DNA of 64,000 nucleotides from Halobacteria archaeon HArc-gm2 (GCA_025517465.1 JAOPKE010000002.1:186001-250000), one strand, 5' to 3'. Counted from the stretch's first letter, positions 33,720 to 42,775 are shown. Notes: generated by a model not told the origin, from the sequence alone. Numbers and translations: made by a program.

Positions 33720-35135
33720 TCACGACTCGCTCCCGTCGAGCCCGTGGACGAGTGACGCCGCGACGTTCCGGGCCTTCTCCGCGAGCGCCTCGGAGACGTG
33801 GCCGGCCTCGACCGCGTCGTCGAGTTCGTCGTCGTCGACGCGCTCGACCGTCCCGTCGGCGTGTTTCACCACGTCCACGTGGAGGTCGACGTAGCGAACT
33901 TCGCCGGGGAACACCTCGACGGGAGTGCAGACGTTGACGTACGTCCCGCGGCGCTCGCCGTCCGACCCCTCGTAGGTTGTCGGGTACCACCAGCGACCCT
34001 CCGTGACCTTGGTAATGGCGACGTCACCGGCCTGCCGATCGACGCCGAGGCCGTCGTACTGGCCGCCCGGCGTCATCTCCCGCCGGAGCGTCACCGTCCC
34101 GTCCGCCTCGACCGAGTCGACGGCCGCCTCGCCGAGCGTGAACAGGCGGCCGTCGGGCTTGCCGTGGGCGATGTCGACCGCGTCGCCGGCCTGCGGGCCG
34201 AACTGGCGCGCGACCACGTCGAAGGGGAAGTCACTCTCGCCGGTGTCGACGTCCCCGTCGTCGACGAGCGCTTCGACCAGGTCGACCGCCCCCGACGCGC
34301 TGTTCGTCCCCGCCTTCGTCCGGTGGTGACCCGGCATCGTCGTCGTCACCTCGCGACGCACCTCGTCGAGCGCGAACCGGCTCTCGCGGCCGAACCACAC
34401 CCACGTCGTGGCCTCGTCGGTAAAGTACCGGTGTGGCGCGACGGCGGCCTGGTCGGGCGCGTCTCCGTCGGCGAGCGCGTCGTCGACGGCCGCGGCCCGC
34501 TCGTTCAGCGTGTCGAGCGCGTCCGAGAGCGCGTCGAGGTCGGCGTCGTCACTCGCCGCGTCCCACCGCGCGCCCCAGCCCTCGCGGGGGTCCGTCGGGA
34601 GGATGTCCGCGAGCGCGGGGCCGTTGGTCGCCGCCGTGCCGCCGCGGACAAGCGTCGCCAGCGATCCCTGGACGCGCATCGTCGCGTCGAGCACCGGCCG
34701 GTCGTCGCCCCACGGCGGCGCCGGTTCGGTCACCTGAACCCGGAGGTTGTCGCCGTCGTCGACCCGTTCCGGGCTGTTCGAGTACGGCAGGAACCCCTCG
34801 CTCCCTTCGCCAAGGTCGACGACGGCGCCGCTCCCCAGCGTGTCCACGACTTCGCCGGCGAAGACGGCGCCCCGGGGCGTCGAGTCCTCCCACGCGAGCG
34901 CGTCGCGACCGAGCGACTGGAGGTCGTCGGCCACCTGCGCGACCGTCCCGGCGTCGCCGACGATGCCGACGCCCTGCCGATCGCCCGTCGTCGAGACGAC
35001 GGCGTCGGCCTGTTCGGGCTGGAACTCGGCGTCGAATCGCTCGCGGATGGGCTTCGACGCCTGGACGACGCCCGGGTCGTCACGGAACAGCTCCGTCAGC
35101 GCCGTCGCGTAGATGCCACGAACCTGGACCGTCAT
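33720..35135 (-). CDS. FAU-1-type RNA-binding protein / probable RNase (S1-like + DUF402)
   Basis: 471 residues starting MTVQVRGIYATALTELFRDD. Residues ~90-160 are S1-like (AVFAGEVVDTLGSGAVVDLG, EGFLPYSNSPERVDDGD). The C-terminal ~330-440 is the DUF402 fold (WWYPTTYEGSDGERRGTYVN, CTPVEVFPGEVRYVDLHVDV). FAU-1 (AU-1) binds AU-rich RNA and has been linked to 5S rRNA maturation; that is known for the family, not shown here. The start overlaps the stop of the upstream gene by ATGA. Confidence 0.88.
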   Translation of the reverse strand: MTVQVRGIYATALTELFRDDPGVVQASKPIRERFDAEFQPEQADAVVSTTGDRQGVGIVGDAGTVAQVADDLQSLGRDALAWEDSTPRGAVFAGEVVDTLGSGAVVDLGEGSEGFLPYSNSPERVDDGDNLRVQVTEPAPPWGDDRPVLDATMRVQGSLATLVRGGTAATNGPALADILPTDPREGWGARWDAASDDADLDALSDALDTLNERAAAVDDALADGDAPDQAAVAPHRYFTDEATTWVWFGRESRFALDEVRREVTTTMPGHHRTKAGTNSASGAVDLVEALVDDGDVDTGESDFPFDVVARQFGPQAGDAVDIAHGKPDGRLFTLGEAAVDSVEADGTVTLRREMTPGGQYDGLGVDRQAGDVAITKVTEGRWWYPTTYEGSDGERRGTYVNVCTPVEVFPGEVRYVDLHVDVVKHADGTVERVDDDELDDAVEAGHVSEALAEKARNVAASLVHGLDGSES

Positions 35136-35506
35136 AGGGCCTCTCGGTCGGCGGCGAAGCGCACCCGCCCGTCGACCGTCGGACCGAGACTGAGTTCGAC
35201 CACGTCCCCGGAGAGGACGCGCCCGCCCTCGACGGGGACGCCCCAGGTGTCGAAGCGGAGGTACCCCCTGATGTCGTCGGCGTGGGTGAACAGGTCGAGG
35301 TAGTCGACGGTGTGCTCCTGGACGTCGCTCGAACTGTGGGCGACGTCCATGTCGGAGTAGACGGTCTCCCGGTCGGCGAAGAAGGCCTCCAGGTCGGCGG
35401 CGGCCTCGTCGGTCAGTTCGACGACGGTCTCCGAGGCGGCGTCGATCTCGTCGGTCGAGAGGCCCGCCTCGCGCAACGCTCGCTGTTCGCGCTGGGTGAA
35501 GTGCAT
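35132..35506 (-). CDS. Haloarchaeal hypothetical protein upstream of FAU-1
   Basis: 124 residues, acidic and helical at the N-terminus (MHFTQREQRALREAGLSTDE) and beta-rich later (DIRGYLRFDTWGVPVEGGRV, SLGPTVDGRVRFAADREAL). Its stop overlaps the FAU-1 start, so translation is coupled and the two probably act together in RNA handling (inference). No motif known to me beyond a haloarchaeal family of unknown function. Confidence 0.75.
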   Translation of the reverse strand: MHFTQREQRALREAGLSTDEIDAASETVVELTDEAAADLEAFFADRETVYSDMDVAHSSSDVQEHTVDYLDLFTHADDIRGYLRFDTWGVPVEGGRVLSGDVVELSLGPTVDGRVRFAADREAL

Positions 35507-35593
35507 ACGGACCGTTCGGATTCGAACCGTGAAAACGGTTGTACTGTCGGCCGAACTCGCGCGACGAACCGTCGCCGCGGCGGCGCCCGCCGC

Positions 35594-35749
35594 TCAGAAG
35601 GTGTTCAGGATGAGGACGAGGAACCCGAACATCGCGCCGAAGGCGACGATGGTACGGGGGTCGATTCGGATGGTGTTGCGGTCTTCCGCGTCGAAGTACC
35701 GGACCAGGCCGGCACTGGACATCAGCCCGCCGCCGTCGTTGCTGCTCAT
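35594..35749 (-). CDS. Sec61-beta / SecG subunit of the protein translocase
   Basis: 51 residues, [20 protein letters not shown] at the start, a cytoplasmic segment with [15 protein letters not shown], and one C-terminal TM helix ([17 protein letters not shown]). Length, topology and the GLVRYFD sequence are those of archaeal Sec61-beta. It is a non-essential partner of SecYE. ATG 35749 is the only fitting start. Confidence 0.92.
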   Translation of the reverse strand: MSSNDGGGLMSSAGLVRYFDAEDRNTIRIDPRTIVAFGAMFGFLVLILNTF

Positions 35750-35915
35750 GGTCCATGCTGCACTCCGCGCGGGAGTAAGCCTTTCCCTTTCGCGACCGGT
35801 CGACGGTGAAGTGGTGACGACCCCACCGCCCGTCGCCGGGAACGCCGAATAGCTGTCGGCGAACCACCAGAAGACGGACGCGCCAGTCACCAGCGTGTCG
35901 ACTGCTCGGTGAAAA

Positions 35916-35926
35916 TCCTTATCTGG
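35916..35926 (+). promoter_or_regulatory. Putative TATA box for the thioredoxin gene
   Basis: TCCTTATCTGG, ~31-41 bases before the ATG at 35957. Moderately AT-rich; a weaker case than the others. Confidence 0.35.
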
Positions 35927-35956
35927 TCCGCACGGTTAGCTTTGGGCGAACCAGCA

Positions 35957-36223
35957 ATGACAGTCACGCTCAAGGACTTTTACGCAGACTGGTGTGGCCC
36001 CTGCAAGACCCAGGACCCGATCCTGGAGGATCTCGAAGAGGACTGGGGCGACGTCGAGTTCGAGAAGATCAACGTCGACGAGGAACAGGACGTCGCCAAC
36101 GAGTATCAGGTGCGCTCGCTGCCCACGCTCATCGTCGAGAACGACGACGGCATCGTCGAACGATTCGTCGGCGTCACACAACACGACGACCTCGAAACCG
36201 CGCTCGACCAGGCCAACGCGTAA
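35957..36223 (+). CDS. Thioredoxin
   Basis: 88 residues with the classic active site ADWCGPCKTQDP (Cys13, Cys16), the conserved cis-Pro in VRSLPTLIVENDDG, and a final helix QHDDLETALDQANA. Because it is ~20 residues shorter than typical thioredoxins, the first beta strand and helix are reduced. It should be a cytosolic dithiol reductant or redox regulator; reductase not in the window. Confidence 0.92.
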   Translation: MTVTLKDFYADWCGPCKTQDPILEDLEEDWGDVEFEKINVDEEQDVANEYQVRSLPTLIVENDDGIVERFVGVTQHDDLETALDQANA

Positions 36224-36377
36224 TCGGTTGCTTTTCGCAGTTTTCGGGCTCTCGAGCGGATGGCTTTGACGAGCTGGAGTGACGTTTTTCTCCGGTCGAT
36301 AGCGATGGGTATCTCGATCAGTAGGGGTGTGTATGGAACGGGTGGTTCGTCGCTATCTCGATGGAAGATAGGAGACC

Positions 36378-36856
36378 GCTAACACCCAGAAAGCCCTCGG
36401 CGCGCTCCGGTCCCGCGTCCCCGCTGCGCTCCTCACTGCGTTCCGGTGCTTGCGGGGTCGGGGTTCCCGGAGCCCGCCTCGCCCTTTCAGTCCTCCGAGG
36501 CCCGCATAGCACCACAGCCCTGCCCTTCCCCTGGTCGCAAGTACCTCGCTATCGCTCGGCCACTTGCTCCCGGCCGAGCGGTTGCCGAGCGGTCAGGACG
36601 CGTGTCGCGCCGCCAGGCGCGACCGGGGAGGAGTGGGGAGTCAACCGCGAGCGCCTCTGTGGCGCGAGCGAGGCAGTCCCTGGTGGACTGAAAGGGCGAG
36701 GCGTGGTCGGCGAAGCACGGTGACGCAAGCACCGAACGAAGTGAGGCGCGTAGCGAGCCGCGCGAGTCGAGCGCGCCGAGGGCTTTCGACGTGTTGTTGG
36801 CGGTCGTGATTCCGAGTCCAGAGAGCGCGCCGAGGGCTTTCGACGTGTTTTTGTCC
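36378..36856. repeat. Long-form inverted-pair repeat element with reversed core
   Basis: Ends GAAAGCCCTCGGCGCGCTC (36389-36407) and GAGCGCGCCGAGGGCTTTC (36769-36787) are perfect complements, and inner GCCTCGCCCTTTCAGTCC faces GGACTGAAAGGGCGAGGC (~36473-36490 and ~36684-36701). The ~190-base core matches the cores of the elements at 20.1 and 40.1 kb but in opposite orientation. The right end is partly duplicated: GAGCGCGCCGAGGGCTTTCG recurs at 36823. It fills most of the 761 bases between thioredoxin and the F420 reductase gene. Confidence 0.8.
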
Positions 36857-36984
36857 TCAGTCACGTCGACAATTCGAACCCCACAGATCGCTCACTACAC
36901 ACACTATACGCAACGTCCGTATCGTCGGTCAGCGAGTCGCGACGAGCGAGAGGAACCCCGACAACACACCAACTCGACGGCTCC

Positions 36985-37653
36985 TTACCGGAACTCGACG
37001 CCCAGGTCGTGCATCCCGTCGTTGTGGCGGGCGACGTTGATGAGCAGCGGCGTGACGCTCTCGACTTCGGCGGCGTTGGCGAGCGGGCCGCCGTCGAGCG
37101 GGCGGAGGCCCTCGATGTCGTCGGCGAGCCCCATCACCGTCTCCTTGGCGTCGTGGTCGTCGCCGACGACGATGGTGTCCCACTCGACGTCGGCGTCCAG
37201 GTCCGCGAGGCGGCCAGCGGCGAGGTTGTGGAAGGCGCCCACGACCGGGACGTCGTCGGGGGCGGCGCGGGCGGCCAGCGCGGTGACGCTCCCCGTACCG
37301 GGCCGATTGTAGTGGAAGCCCGCCTCGTCGCGTTTCATCCCGACGGCCGGGGAGACGAGGACGTTCCCCTCCGCCAGCGCGTCGGCGACGGCCTCGACAG
37401 TGTCGGTGAGGTGGTAGGCGGGGACTGCCGCCACGACGACGTCGGCCCGTTCGGCCGCCGAGCGGTTGTCGGTGCCGTCGACGGTCGCGTCGCCGCCGCG
37501 ACTGTCGAGTTCAGCCTCGTACTCGTCGGCCTTCGCCGCCGCGCGGTCGGCGTCCCGAGAGCCGACGACGACGTCGTGGTTCGAGTCCATCGCCCAGCGC
37601 AACGCCAGTCCCTCGCCGATGTCGCCGGTGCCCCCGAGCAAGGCAATTTGCAT
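36985..37653 (-). CDS. npdG: F420-dependent NADP reductase (NADPH:F420 oxidoreductase)
   Basis: 222 residues. The Rossmann opening MQIALLGGTGDIGEGLALRW, then HDVVVGSRDADRAAAKADEY, DVVVAAVPAYHLTDTVEAVA, NVLVSPAVGMK and VPVVGAFHNLAAGRLADLDA define this family (the FNLAA-type segment is characteristic). It passes hydride between F420H2 and NADP+, linking the deazaflavin to NADPH pools. Start ATG 37653 opens directly on the nucleotide-binding strand. It is divergent from the HTH/zinc-ribbon gene. Confidence 0.9.
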   Translation of the reverse strand: MQIALLGGTGDIGEGLALRWAMDSNHDVVVGSRDADRAAAKADEYEAELDSRGGDATVDGTDNRSAAERADVVVAAVPAYHLTDTVEAVADALAEGNVLVSPAVGMKRDEAGFHYNRPGTGSVTALAARAAPDDVPVVGAFHNLAAGRLADLDADVEWDTIVVGDDHDAKETVMGLADDIEGLRPLDGGPLANAAEVESVTPLLINVARHNDGMHDLGVEFR

Positions 37654-37745
37654 AGCTGTTGGGTGGGCCGAGCGCCGAATAAACGTTGTTACTGGTCGCG
37701 TCGCGCCCACCAACGCTTTTGACGGCCGGGGGCGACAGTCGAGCT

Positions 37746-38660
37746 ATGAGCAGGGCCGACACCATCCTGGAGTGCGAGGACTGCGTGGCCCCCGCCGACG
37801 CCTTCGCGCTCGTCAGCGACGAGACGCGACTGTCCATCCTGGAGGCGCTCTGGCGCCTCGACGACCCGGTCCGGTTCTCCGAACTCCGGAGCGAGGTGGG
37901 CGTCCGCGACAGCGCGCAGTTCAACTACCACCTGACCAAACTGACCGACCAGTTCGTCCGCAAGGTCGACGGTGAGAACTCGGCCGGCGAGACGAGTTCC
38001 GATGCCGAACCCGCCGGCTACGAACTCCGCACCGCCGGCGAGCGTATCGTCCAGGCCATCCTCGCCGGGTCGTTCACCGAGCACCCGCGCCGCGAGATCG
38101 ACATCGACGACGCGTGCACCCAGTGCGGCGCCGAACTCGCGGCCCGCTACGACGACGAGGTGCTCGCCATCGATTGCCCCGACTGCGGCCACGGCCACGG
38201 CGAGTACCCGTTCCCGCCCGGCGGGCTCCACGACCGCTCGGACGCCGAGATCCTGGAGGCGTTCGACCAGCGCGTGCGCCACCTCCACTGTCTCGCCAAG
38301 GACGGCGTCTGCCCGGAGTGCAGTGGTCGGATGAACACGACCATCGAGCGCGCGGGTGAGTGCTGCCTGGGCACCTCGCTGCGGGCCGACCACGTCTGCG
38401 AGCAGTGCAACCACCAGCTCTGCTCGGCGGTGGGCCTGGGCCTGCTGGACCACTCCGACGTCGTCTCGTTCTACGGCGACCACGACGTCGCGCTCTCGGA
38501 GACGCCCTACTGGCGCCTCGAGTGGTGCGTCGACGACGAGTCGGTCACCGTCCTCGAGGAGAACCCCTGGAAAATCCGCATCGACATCAGCGAGAACGAG
38601 GAGACGCTCCGGGTCACCGTCGACGGCGATCTCTCCGTCGTCGACACCGAACGCGTCTGA
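37746..38660 (+). CDS. ArsR-type winged-helix regulator with zinc-ribbon C-terminal region
   Basis: 304 residues. Residues ~15-75 are an ArsR-like HTH (AFALVSDETRLSILEALWRL, DDPVRFSELRSEVGVRDSAQ, FNYHLTKLTDQFVRKVDG). Then come several CxxC pairs (CTQCGAEL, CPDCGHGH, CPECSGRM, CEQCNHQLC), giving two predicted zinc ribbons, and a beta-rich C-terminus. I believe it belongs to a haloarchaeal family with a C-terminal DUF7351-type domain. Probably a DNA-binding regulator sensing metal or redox; target unknown. Confidence 0.85.
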   Translation: MSRADTILECEDCVAPADAFALVSDETRLSILEALWRLDDPVRFSELRSEVGVRDSAQFNYHLTKLTDQFVRKVDGENSAGETSSDAEPAGYELRTAGERIVQAILAGSFTEHPRREIDIDDACTQCGAELAARYDDEVLAIDCPDCGHGHGEYPFPPGGLHDRSDAEILEAFDQRVRHLHCLAKDGVCPECSGRMNTTIERAGECCLGTSLRADHVCEQCNHQLCSAVGLGLLDHSDVVSFYGDHDVALSETPYWRLEWCVDDESVTVLEENPWKIRIDISENEETLRVTVDGDLSVVDTERV

Positions 38661-38799
38661 GCCAGTCCGTCGGTACGATTTTCGCCGTTTCGTCACCGAT
38701 TGTATCAGATCCGTTACTCGAACACAGTACAGTAACTCGCGCTACAAAAATATCATTCAGATTATAGTTATCCCGTCGGCGACCCGACGTTCACCTGTG

Positions 38800-39027
38800 A
38801 TGAGGATCCCGACGCCGACCCACCTCGACCCGGCGCCGTGCGAGGGAGCGGCACTCGAATGTCTCGCCTGCGGAACGGCCATCGTGGCCCTCGTCCCGCT
38901 CGCGCTGTGGGCCGTCGCCAACCCGGTCGTCGCCGCTGTCGTCACGGCGACTGCCGTCGTCGCGTTCGTGACGCTGGCCGGCCTGGCGCGGACCGGCGAA
39001 GTTCGAGTCGGCGGCGAGGCGGAGTAG
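38800..39027 (+). CDS. Small membrane protein, hypothetical
   Basis: 75 residues, two hydrophobic segments (ALECLACGTAIVALVPLALW and VVAAVVTATAVVAFVTLAGL). One CxxC lies in the first. N- and C-termini are charged (MRIPTPTHLDPAP... GEVRVGGEAE). Upstream 38700-38780 is AT-rich (CTACAAAAATATCATTCAG), a likely promoter. Family not recognised. Confidence 0.55.
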   Translation: MRIPTPTHLDPAPCEGAALECLACGTAIVALVPLALWAVANPVVAAVVTATAVVAFVTLAGLARTGEVRVGGEAE

Positions 39028-39060
39028 CGCTCGAACCGCCGACCGACTTTTCCCGACTGG

Positions 39061-39927
39061 TCACTCCAGCAAGTCGGGCAGGTCGTTGACCGTCTCGACG
39101 ACGGCGGCGGCGCCGGCCGCGCTGTACTTGCGCCGGCCGTCGTCACCCGTCAGTCCGCCGGTCAGGACCCCGACGCCGTAGTACACCCGGTCGTCGTCAG
39201 CGGCGTCGGCGTTGACCGCCGTCCGGATGTCGTCCAGCGTGTCGCCGGCGAACGCCACCCGCTCGGCGCCGAAGCGCTCGGCGACCGTCCGGAGCGCGTG
39301 CGGGTGGGGCTTGCCCTCCTCCCAGTCGTCCATCGTGAACCGGTGCTCGTCGGCAACGGACAGGCCCACGCGGTCCATCGCGATGTCGGCCTCCGCGGCG
39401 GGTCGGCCCGTGACGACGCCGACGTCGTAGCGCTCCTGGAGCGCTTCGATGGTTTCGGGCTCGACCAGCACCGGCTCGTCGTTGACGAACCCCGCCGTCT
39501 CCAGCTCGGGCTCGCCCCCCTCCAGTTCGCGATACAGGTCGCTTCCGAGGTACAGCTGCTGGAACACGTCCCGGAGTCGTTCGGGGTCCCAGGCGTCGAA
39601 GACGGCCGCCGCGGCGTCCTCGTCGAGTGAGTCCCGAATCACCGCCTCCGCCGCGTCGAGACCGCCGCCGTGCTCGGCGATGCCGTCGGTGAACCCGTCG
39701 ATATCCAGTGCCATGCCCTCCCGCGACCCGAGCAGGTACAGCGCCGCCGCGTAGGTGAGCTCCCAGTCGTCGTTGAACCCGCCCGCGTCCTTGAACTGCT
39801 GGATGGCGGCCTTCGGGATAGTCTCGCCGTACACCGACTCCAGGGACTCGACGATGGCCCGCCGATAGGAGTCCGCCACGTCCACCAGCACGCCGTCGAC
39901 GTCCAGCACGACCGCGTCTACGTTCAT
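39061..39927 (-). CDS. HAD-superfamily hydrolase (TIGR01548-type)
   Basis: 288 residues. Motif [21 protein letters not shown] (DVDGVLVD), motif [17 protein letters not shown], motif [23 protein letters not shown], motif [23 protein letters not shown] helical cap lies at ~25-175. The layout is the halophile group TIGR01548 with a large cap. A small-molecule phosphatase is inferred; the substrate is unknown. ATG 39927 is used (MNVDAVVLD); upstream ATGs add a His-rich tail. Confidence 0.87.
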   Translation of the reverse strand: MNVDAVVLDVDGVLVDVADSYRRAIVESLESVYGETIPKAAIQQFKDAGGFNDDWELTYAAALYLLGSREGMALDIDGFTDGIAEHGGGLDAAEAVIRDSLDEDAAAAVFDAWDPERLRDVFQQLYLGSDLYRELEGGEPELETAGFVNDEPVLVEPETIEALQERYDVGVVTGRPAAEADIAMDRVGLSVADEHRFTMDDWEEGKPHPHALRTVAERFGAERVAFAGDTLDDIRTAVNADAADDDRVYYGVGVLTGGLTGDDGRRKYSAAGAAAVVETVNDLPDLLE

Positions 39928-40087
39928 GTGGTGCTCGTGGTGGCGGGTCCTCATTTCGGTTCCCCTTCTGTTCTGGCTCGGTCTATTTCTAGTCTGGTCC
40001 ACCCCTTCATCTGCGAGCTATCGGTACAGAAAGGGCGTGTCTGTAACGATCTGGGAATTTCTGAGTTCTGGCACAGTACCGTCACGA

Positions 40088-40552
40088 ACACGTCGAAAGC
40101 CCTCGGCGCGCTCGCGGTCGCTCAGCGGGATACCCTCACGTCCGTTCGGGTAGGGCCCGCTGAGCGACTGCCTTCCAGCGCGAGCCCACCTCGCCCTTTC
40201 AGTCCTCCAGGGACAGCCTCGCTCGTGCGATGAAACGCACTCACGATTGAGTCCGCCACTCCTCCCCGGTCGCTCGCCGTCCGGCGAGCGACACGCGTCC
40301 TGACCGCCCCGCAACCGCTCGGCCGGGAGGCCGTCTCGTCGGCCGACCCACCGAAAGACTCGGCACACCTCGTCTTTCGAGCCCACACTCGCTTCGCTCG
40401 CGTGGAAGGGGGAGGGCAGGGCTGCGGTGCTGTGAGGCCCCTGGAGGATTGAAAGGGCGAGGCGGGGTGGAGGAAGCACGGACCCGCAAGCACCCACGGA
40501 GCGCAGCGTGGTCCGCGCGACTCCAGCCCGCCGAGGGCTTTCTGGTTGTTGC
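40088..40552. repeat. Long-form inverted-pair repeat element
   Basis: Left end GAAAGCCCTCGGCGCGCTCG from 40095, right end CCGCCGAGGGCTTTC ending ~40542 and followed by TGGTTGTT. Inner marks CTCGCCCTTTCAGTCC (~40189) and GGATTGAAAGGGCGAG (~40446) face each other. The core carries CCACCGAAAGACTCGGCACA, as in the element at 20.1 kb, in the same orientation. It fills the gap between the HAD hydrolase and the UPF0146 gene and holds no credible protein. Confidence 0.78.
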
Positions 40553-40659
40553 CCTCTCTGTTCCCCCCCCAGCACCCGTTCTCACAGAACCATCTGATCG
40601 TTACAGAAGCAAACTGTACCGAACCTGCGGGCTCGGGTCGAGCGGGACTTCTCTCACAC

Positions 40660-41073
40660 TCAGCCCCGGCGATCTCCCGGGACTCCCTCCATCGCGACGA
40701 ACAGCGTCTCGCCCTCGGGAAGCGTCTCCCGCTGAACCGGAACCTGGGGCTGGTCGCCACCGAGCGTGGTGAACAGGAAGTCCGCGTCGAATTCACGAGC
40801 CACGTCCCATGCCGGCCGATGGAGCTCCGGCGGGAGGTTCAGCCCGTACACACAGTCGGCGTCCGAATAGATACCAGGATCAGGCTCGGTGACGTCGTCG
40901 ACGACGAACCCAACCTCGTCGGAAACCGAACGCTTGACCACGTCAGTGGCGGTCACCGCACAGCCACGTTCGGCTAGCGCTTCGGCCACGTCAGGGCGTC
41001 GACCCACGCCGACCTCGACGAGTCGGTCGTACTTCTTCAATCGGCCGACGAGGGCCTCACGTGCGGTGGTCAT
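40660..41073 (-). CDS. UPF0146 family protein
   Basis: 137 residues. LKKYDRLVEVGVGRRPDVAE, CAVTATDVVKRSVSDEVGFV, ADCVYGLNLPPELHRPAWDV, FLFTTLGGDQPQVPVQRETL: a small Rossmann-like domain similar to truncated methyltransferases. GVGRRPD resembles an AdoMet-binding loop. No activity known. The start is 39 bases from the oppositely transcribed archaemetzincin. Confidence 0.87.
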   Translation of the reverse strand: MTTAREALVGRLKKYDRLVEVGVGRRPDVAEALAERGCAVTATDVVKRSVSDEVGFVVDDVTEPDPGIYSDADCVYGLNLPPELHRPAWDVAREFDADFLFTTLGGDQPQVPVQRETLPEGETLFVAMEGVPGDRRG

Positions 41074-41080
41074 GGCGGGA

Positions 41081-41089
41081 TGTTTATGC
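41081..41089 (+). promoter_or_regulatory. Putative TATA box for archaemetzincin
   Basis: TGTTTATGC, 24-32 bases before ATG 41113, giving a leaderless transcript; the same 39-base gap must also serve the divergent UPF0146 gene. Confidence 0.5.
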
Positions 41090-41112
41090 CACACCCATGC
41101 ATATGCGTTCCT

Positions 41113-41634
41113 ATGCACGTCGATATCGTGCCGGTGGGTGACGTCCCCGCGACGGTCAAGCGCGAGGCCTCGGACGGCCTGCGTTCCGTCTACGACTGCG
41201 ATGTCTCCATGCACGAGCCCCGTTCTATCCCCGCCGGTGCGCACGACGAATCCCGGGACCAGTACCGGGCCGAGGAATTCATCGACCTGGCACAGCGGGT
41301 GGGCAAGGGCGACAAGAACATCGCCATCACCGGCAAGGACCTGTACTACCGCCGGCGCAACTACGTCTTCGGCCTCGCGTACCTCTCGGGCAGCGGCAGC
41401 GTCATCTCCACCTACCGCCTCCAGACCTCATCCGACGGCGGCTTCTCCAACCGCTCGGCGAGCGACATCTTCGCCGACCGCGTCCGCAAGGAAGTGGTCC
41501 ACGAGATCGGCCACACCATCGGCCTCGAACACTGCGACAACAAGCGCTGCGTGATGAACTTCTCACCGACCGTCCGGGAGGTAGACGTCAAGGAACCGTC
41601 GCTGTGTGGTTCCTGCCAGCGCGACGTTATCTGA
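41113..41634 (+). CDS. amzA: Archaemetzincin, zinc metalloprotease
   Basis: 173 residues. The full archaemetzincin signature is visible: HEIGHTIGLEHC (H130, E131, H134, H140, C141), C146, Met148 of the Met-turn, then C165 and C168 in LCGSC. This fits HExxHxxGxxHC-x4-CxM-x17-CxxC, with one catalytic and one structural zinc. The N-terminal half starts MHVDIVPVGDVPATVKREAS. Probably an aminopeptidase-like cytosolic enzyme; the physiological role in archaea is unclear. Confidence 0.95.
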   Translation: MHVDIVPVGDVPATVKREASDGLRSVYDCDVSMHEPRSIPAGAHDESRDQYRAEEFIDLAQRVGKGDKNIAITGKDLYYRRRNYVFGLAYLSGSGSVISTYRLQTSSDGGFSNRSASDIFADRVRKEVVHEIGHTIGLEHCDNKRCVMNFSPTVREVDVKEPSLCGSCQRDVI

Positions 41635-41711
41635 TTCTCGCCGCGTCCGTTCGGATGCCAAATCTATTAGGCATCAACGGTATCCACTGTGTGCCTCTAT
41701 ACCAAGGTGCG

Positions 41712-41918
41712 ATGAGTGAAAGTCAATCCACAACCAGGGTCGACGAACTGAGCGACATCTTCGTATCAGTGACGGGGGACGACTCGGTGACGGAGGCCCA
41801 GGAGGAGGTCCACAGCGACCGCGAACTCCCCGCTGACGAGGCAGTCGACGTCGACGACGGCCTCGAGGACGCGGTCGCTGGCGCAGAGACGGGCAGCACC
41901 TCGGACCCGGCCGCCTGA
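41712..41918 (+). CDS. Small acidic protein, hypothetical
   Basis: 68 residues starting MSESQSTTRVDELSDIFVSV, very acidic, ending TGSTSDPAA. An N-terminal helix (TRVDELSDIFVSVTG) followed by a disordered tail. No domain recognised. It follows archaemetzincin by 77 bases. Support comes from the typical acidic composition and start. Confidence 0.55.
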   Translation: MSESQSTTRVDELSDIFVSVTGDDSVTEAQEEVHSDRELPADEAVDVDDGLEDAVAGAETGSTSDPAA

Positions 41919-42006
41919 GAACGCTTTTTCGAGTCTGTTTTCGACGCGACGATGGCCCGCCAGCCGCGGGTCCCCAACGCGATCGCGACCATACGACCGC
42001 CAGTGG

Positions 42007-42165
42007 TCAGTCCTCGACCACCGACAGTTCGAGCGTGTGGCCCGACTCCGTGCCGTGCATCTCGACGGTCTCGTACGGATTCTCACCGTCCGCCGGGCTC
42101 ACGACCGTCGCGAACTCGCAGTCGGTACACTCGATCCGCATCGTCGGTGGGTTGTCGGATGACAT
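42007..42165 (-). CDS. 52-residue zinc-finger-like protein
   Basis: MSSDNPPTMRIECTDCEFAT has a CxxC and, further on, EMHGTESGHTLELSVVED gives two His, i.e. Cys-x2-Cys ... His-x5-His. That predicts a single zinc finger, similar in logic to the microprotein at 15.9 kb but a different family. Start ATG 42165; no operon partner. Confidence 0.6.
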   Translation of the reverse strand: MSSDNPPTMRIECTDCEFATVVSPADGENPYETVEMHGTESGHTLELSVVED

Positions 42166-42339
42166 TGGTGGCTGTGGATACCGTCGTGAACTGTGGGACG
42201 TTCGTTGCCTTCTCACAGGCCGTGCCGGTGGTGGCCCCGCTGGTCGACCGCGCCCGAACCGCGAGCGTCTCCATCTACAACGTGTCACTCCACGCTAATA
42301 ATGGCGTCCATCGGACCGACGTCTGCCGGTTCTGGGTGC

Positions 42340-42775
42340 TGTAACGGTCGCCGCTACTTCGCTCAGACCAGCCTCCCTCACGGGTCGCTACGCTCCCCGT
42401 TCGGTGTTAAGATGGCCTCGCTACGCTCGCCCCATCCTCGCCTCGCGTGTCGCTCCCTGCGGTCGCTCTCACGGCTCGCTTCGCTCACCGTTCGAGCAAC
42501 CGCGGTCGCTACGCGACCGCTCCGCTCCCGCTCGGCGTTAAGGTGGTTCTCGCTCCGCTCGCCCCATCCTCGCCTCGCGTGTCACTCACTCCGTTCGCTC
42601 CCGCTCGGCATTTAGCTGGTCTTCGCTTCGCTCAGACCAGCCTACGGCTCACGGCTCGTTGCACTCGCCGTTCGCCAGTAAGTTGGCGCTCACTACGTTC
42701 GCGCCAACCTACCTCACGGGTCACTTCGTTCCCCGTTCGGTTTCAAGATGCCCCCTCGCTTCACTCGGCGGCATC
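42340..42775. repeat. Low-complexity block of CTTCGCTC/CTACGCTC motifs with a ~62-bp repeat
   Basis: For ~430 bases short strings such as GCTACGCTCG, CGCTTCGCTC and CCGTTCGGT recur. Two longer near-identical segments start at ~42418 and ~42549; both contain CGCTCGCCCCATCCTCGCCT followed by CGCGTGTC. The region has plus-strand open frames, but they are Ser/Leu/Arg-rich and repetitive, not like proteins. It lies directly after the stop of the RLI gene. Confidence 0.7.
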
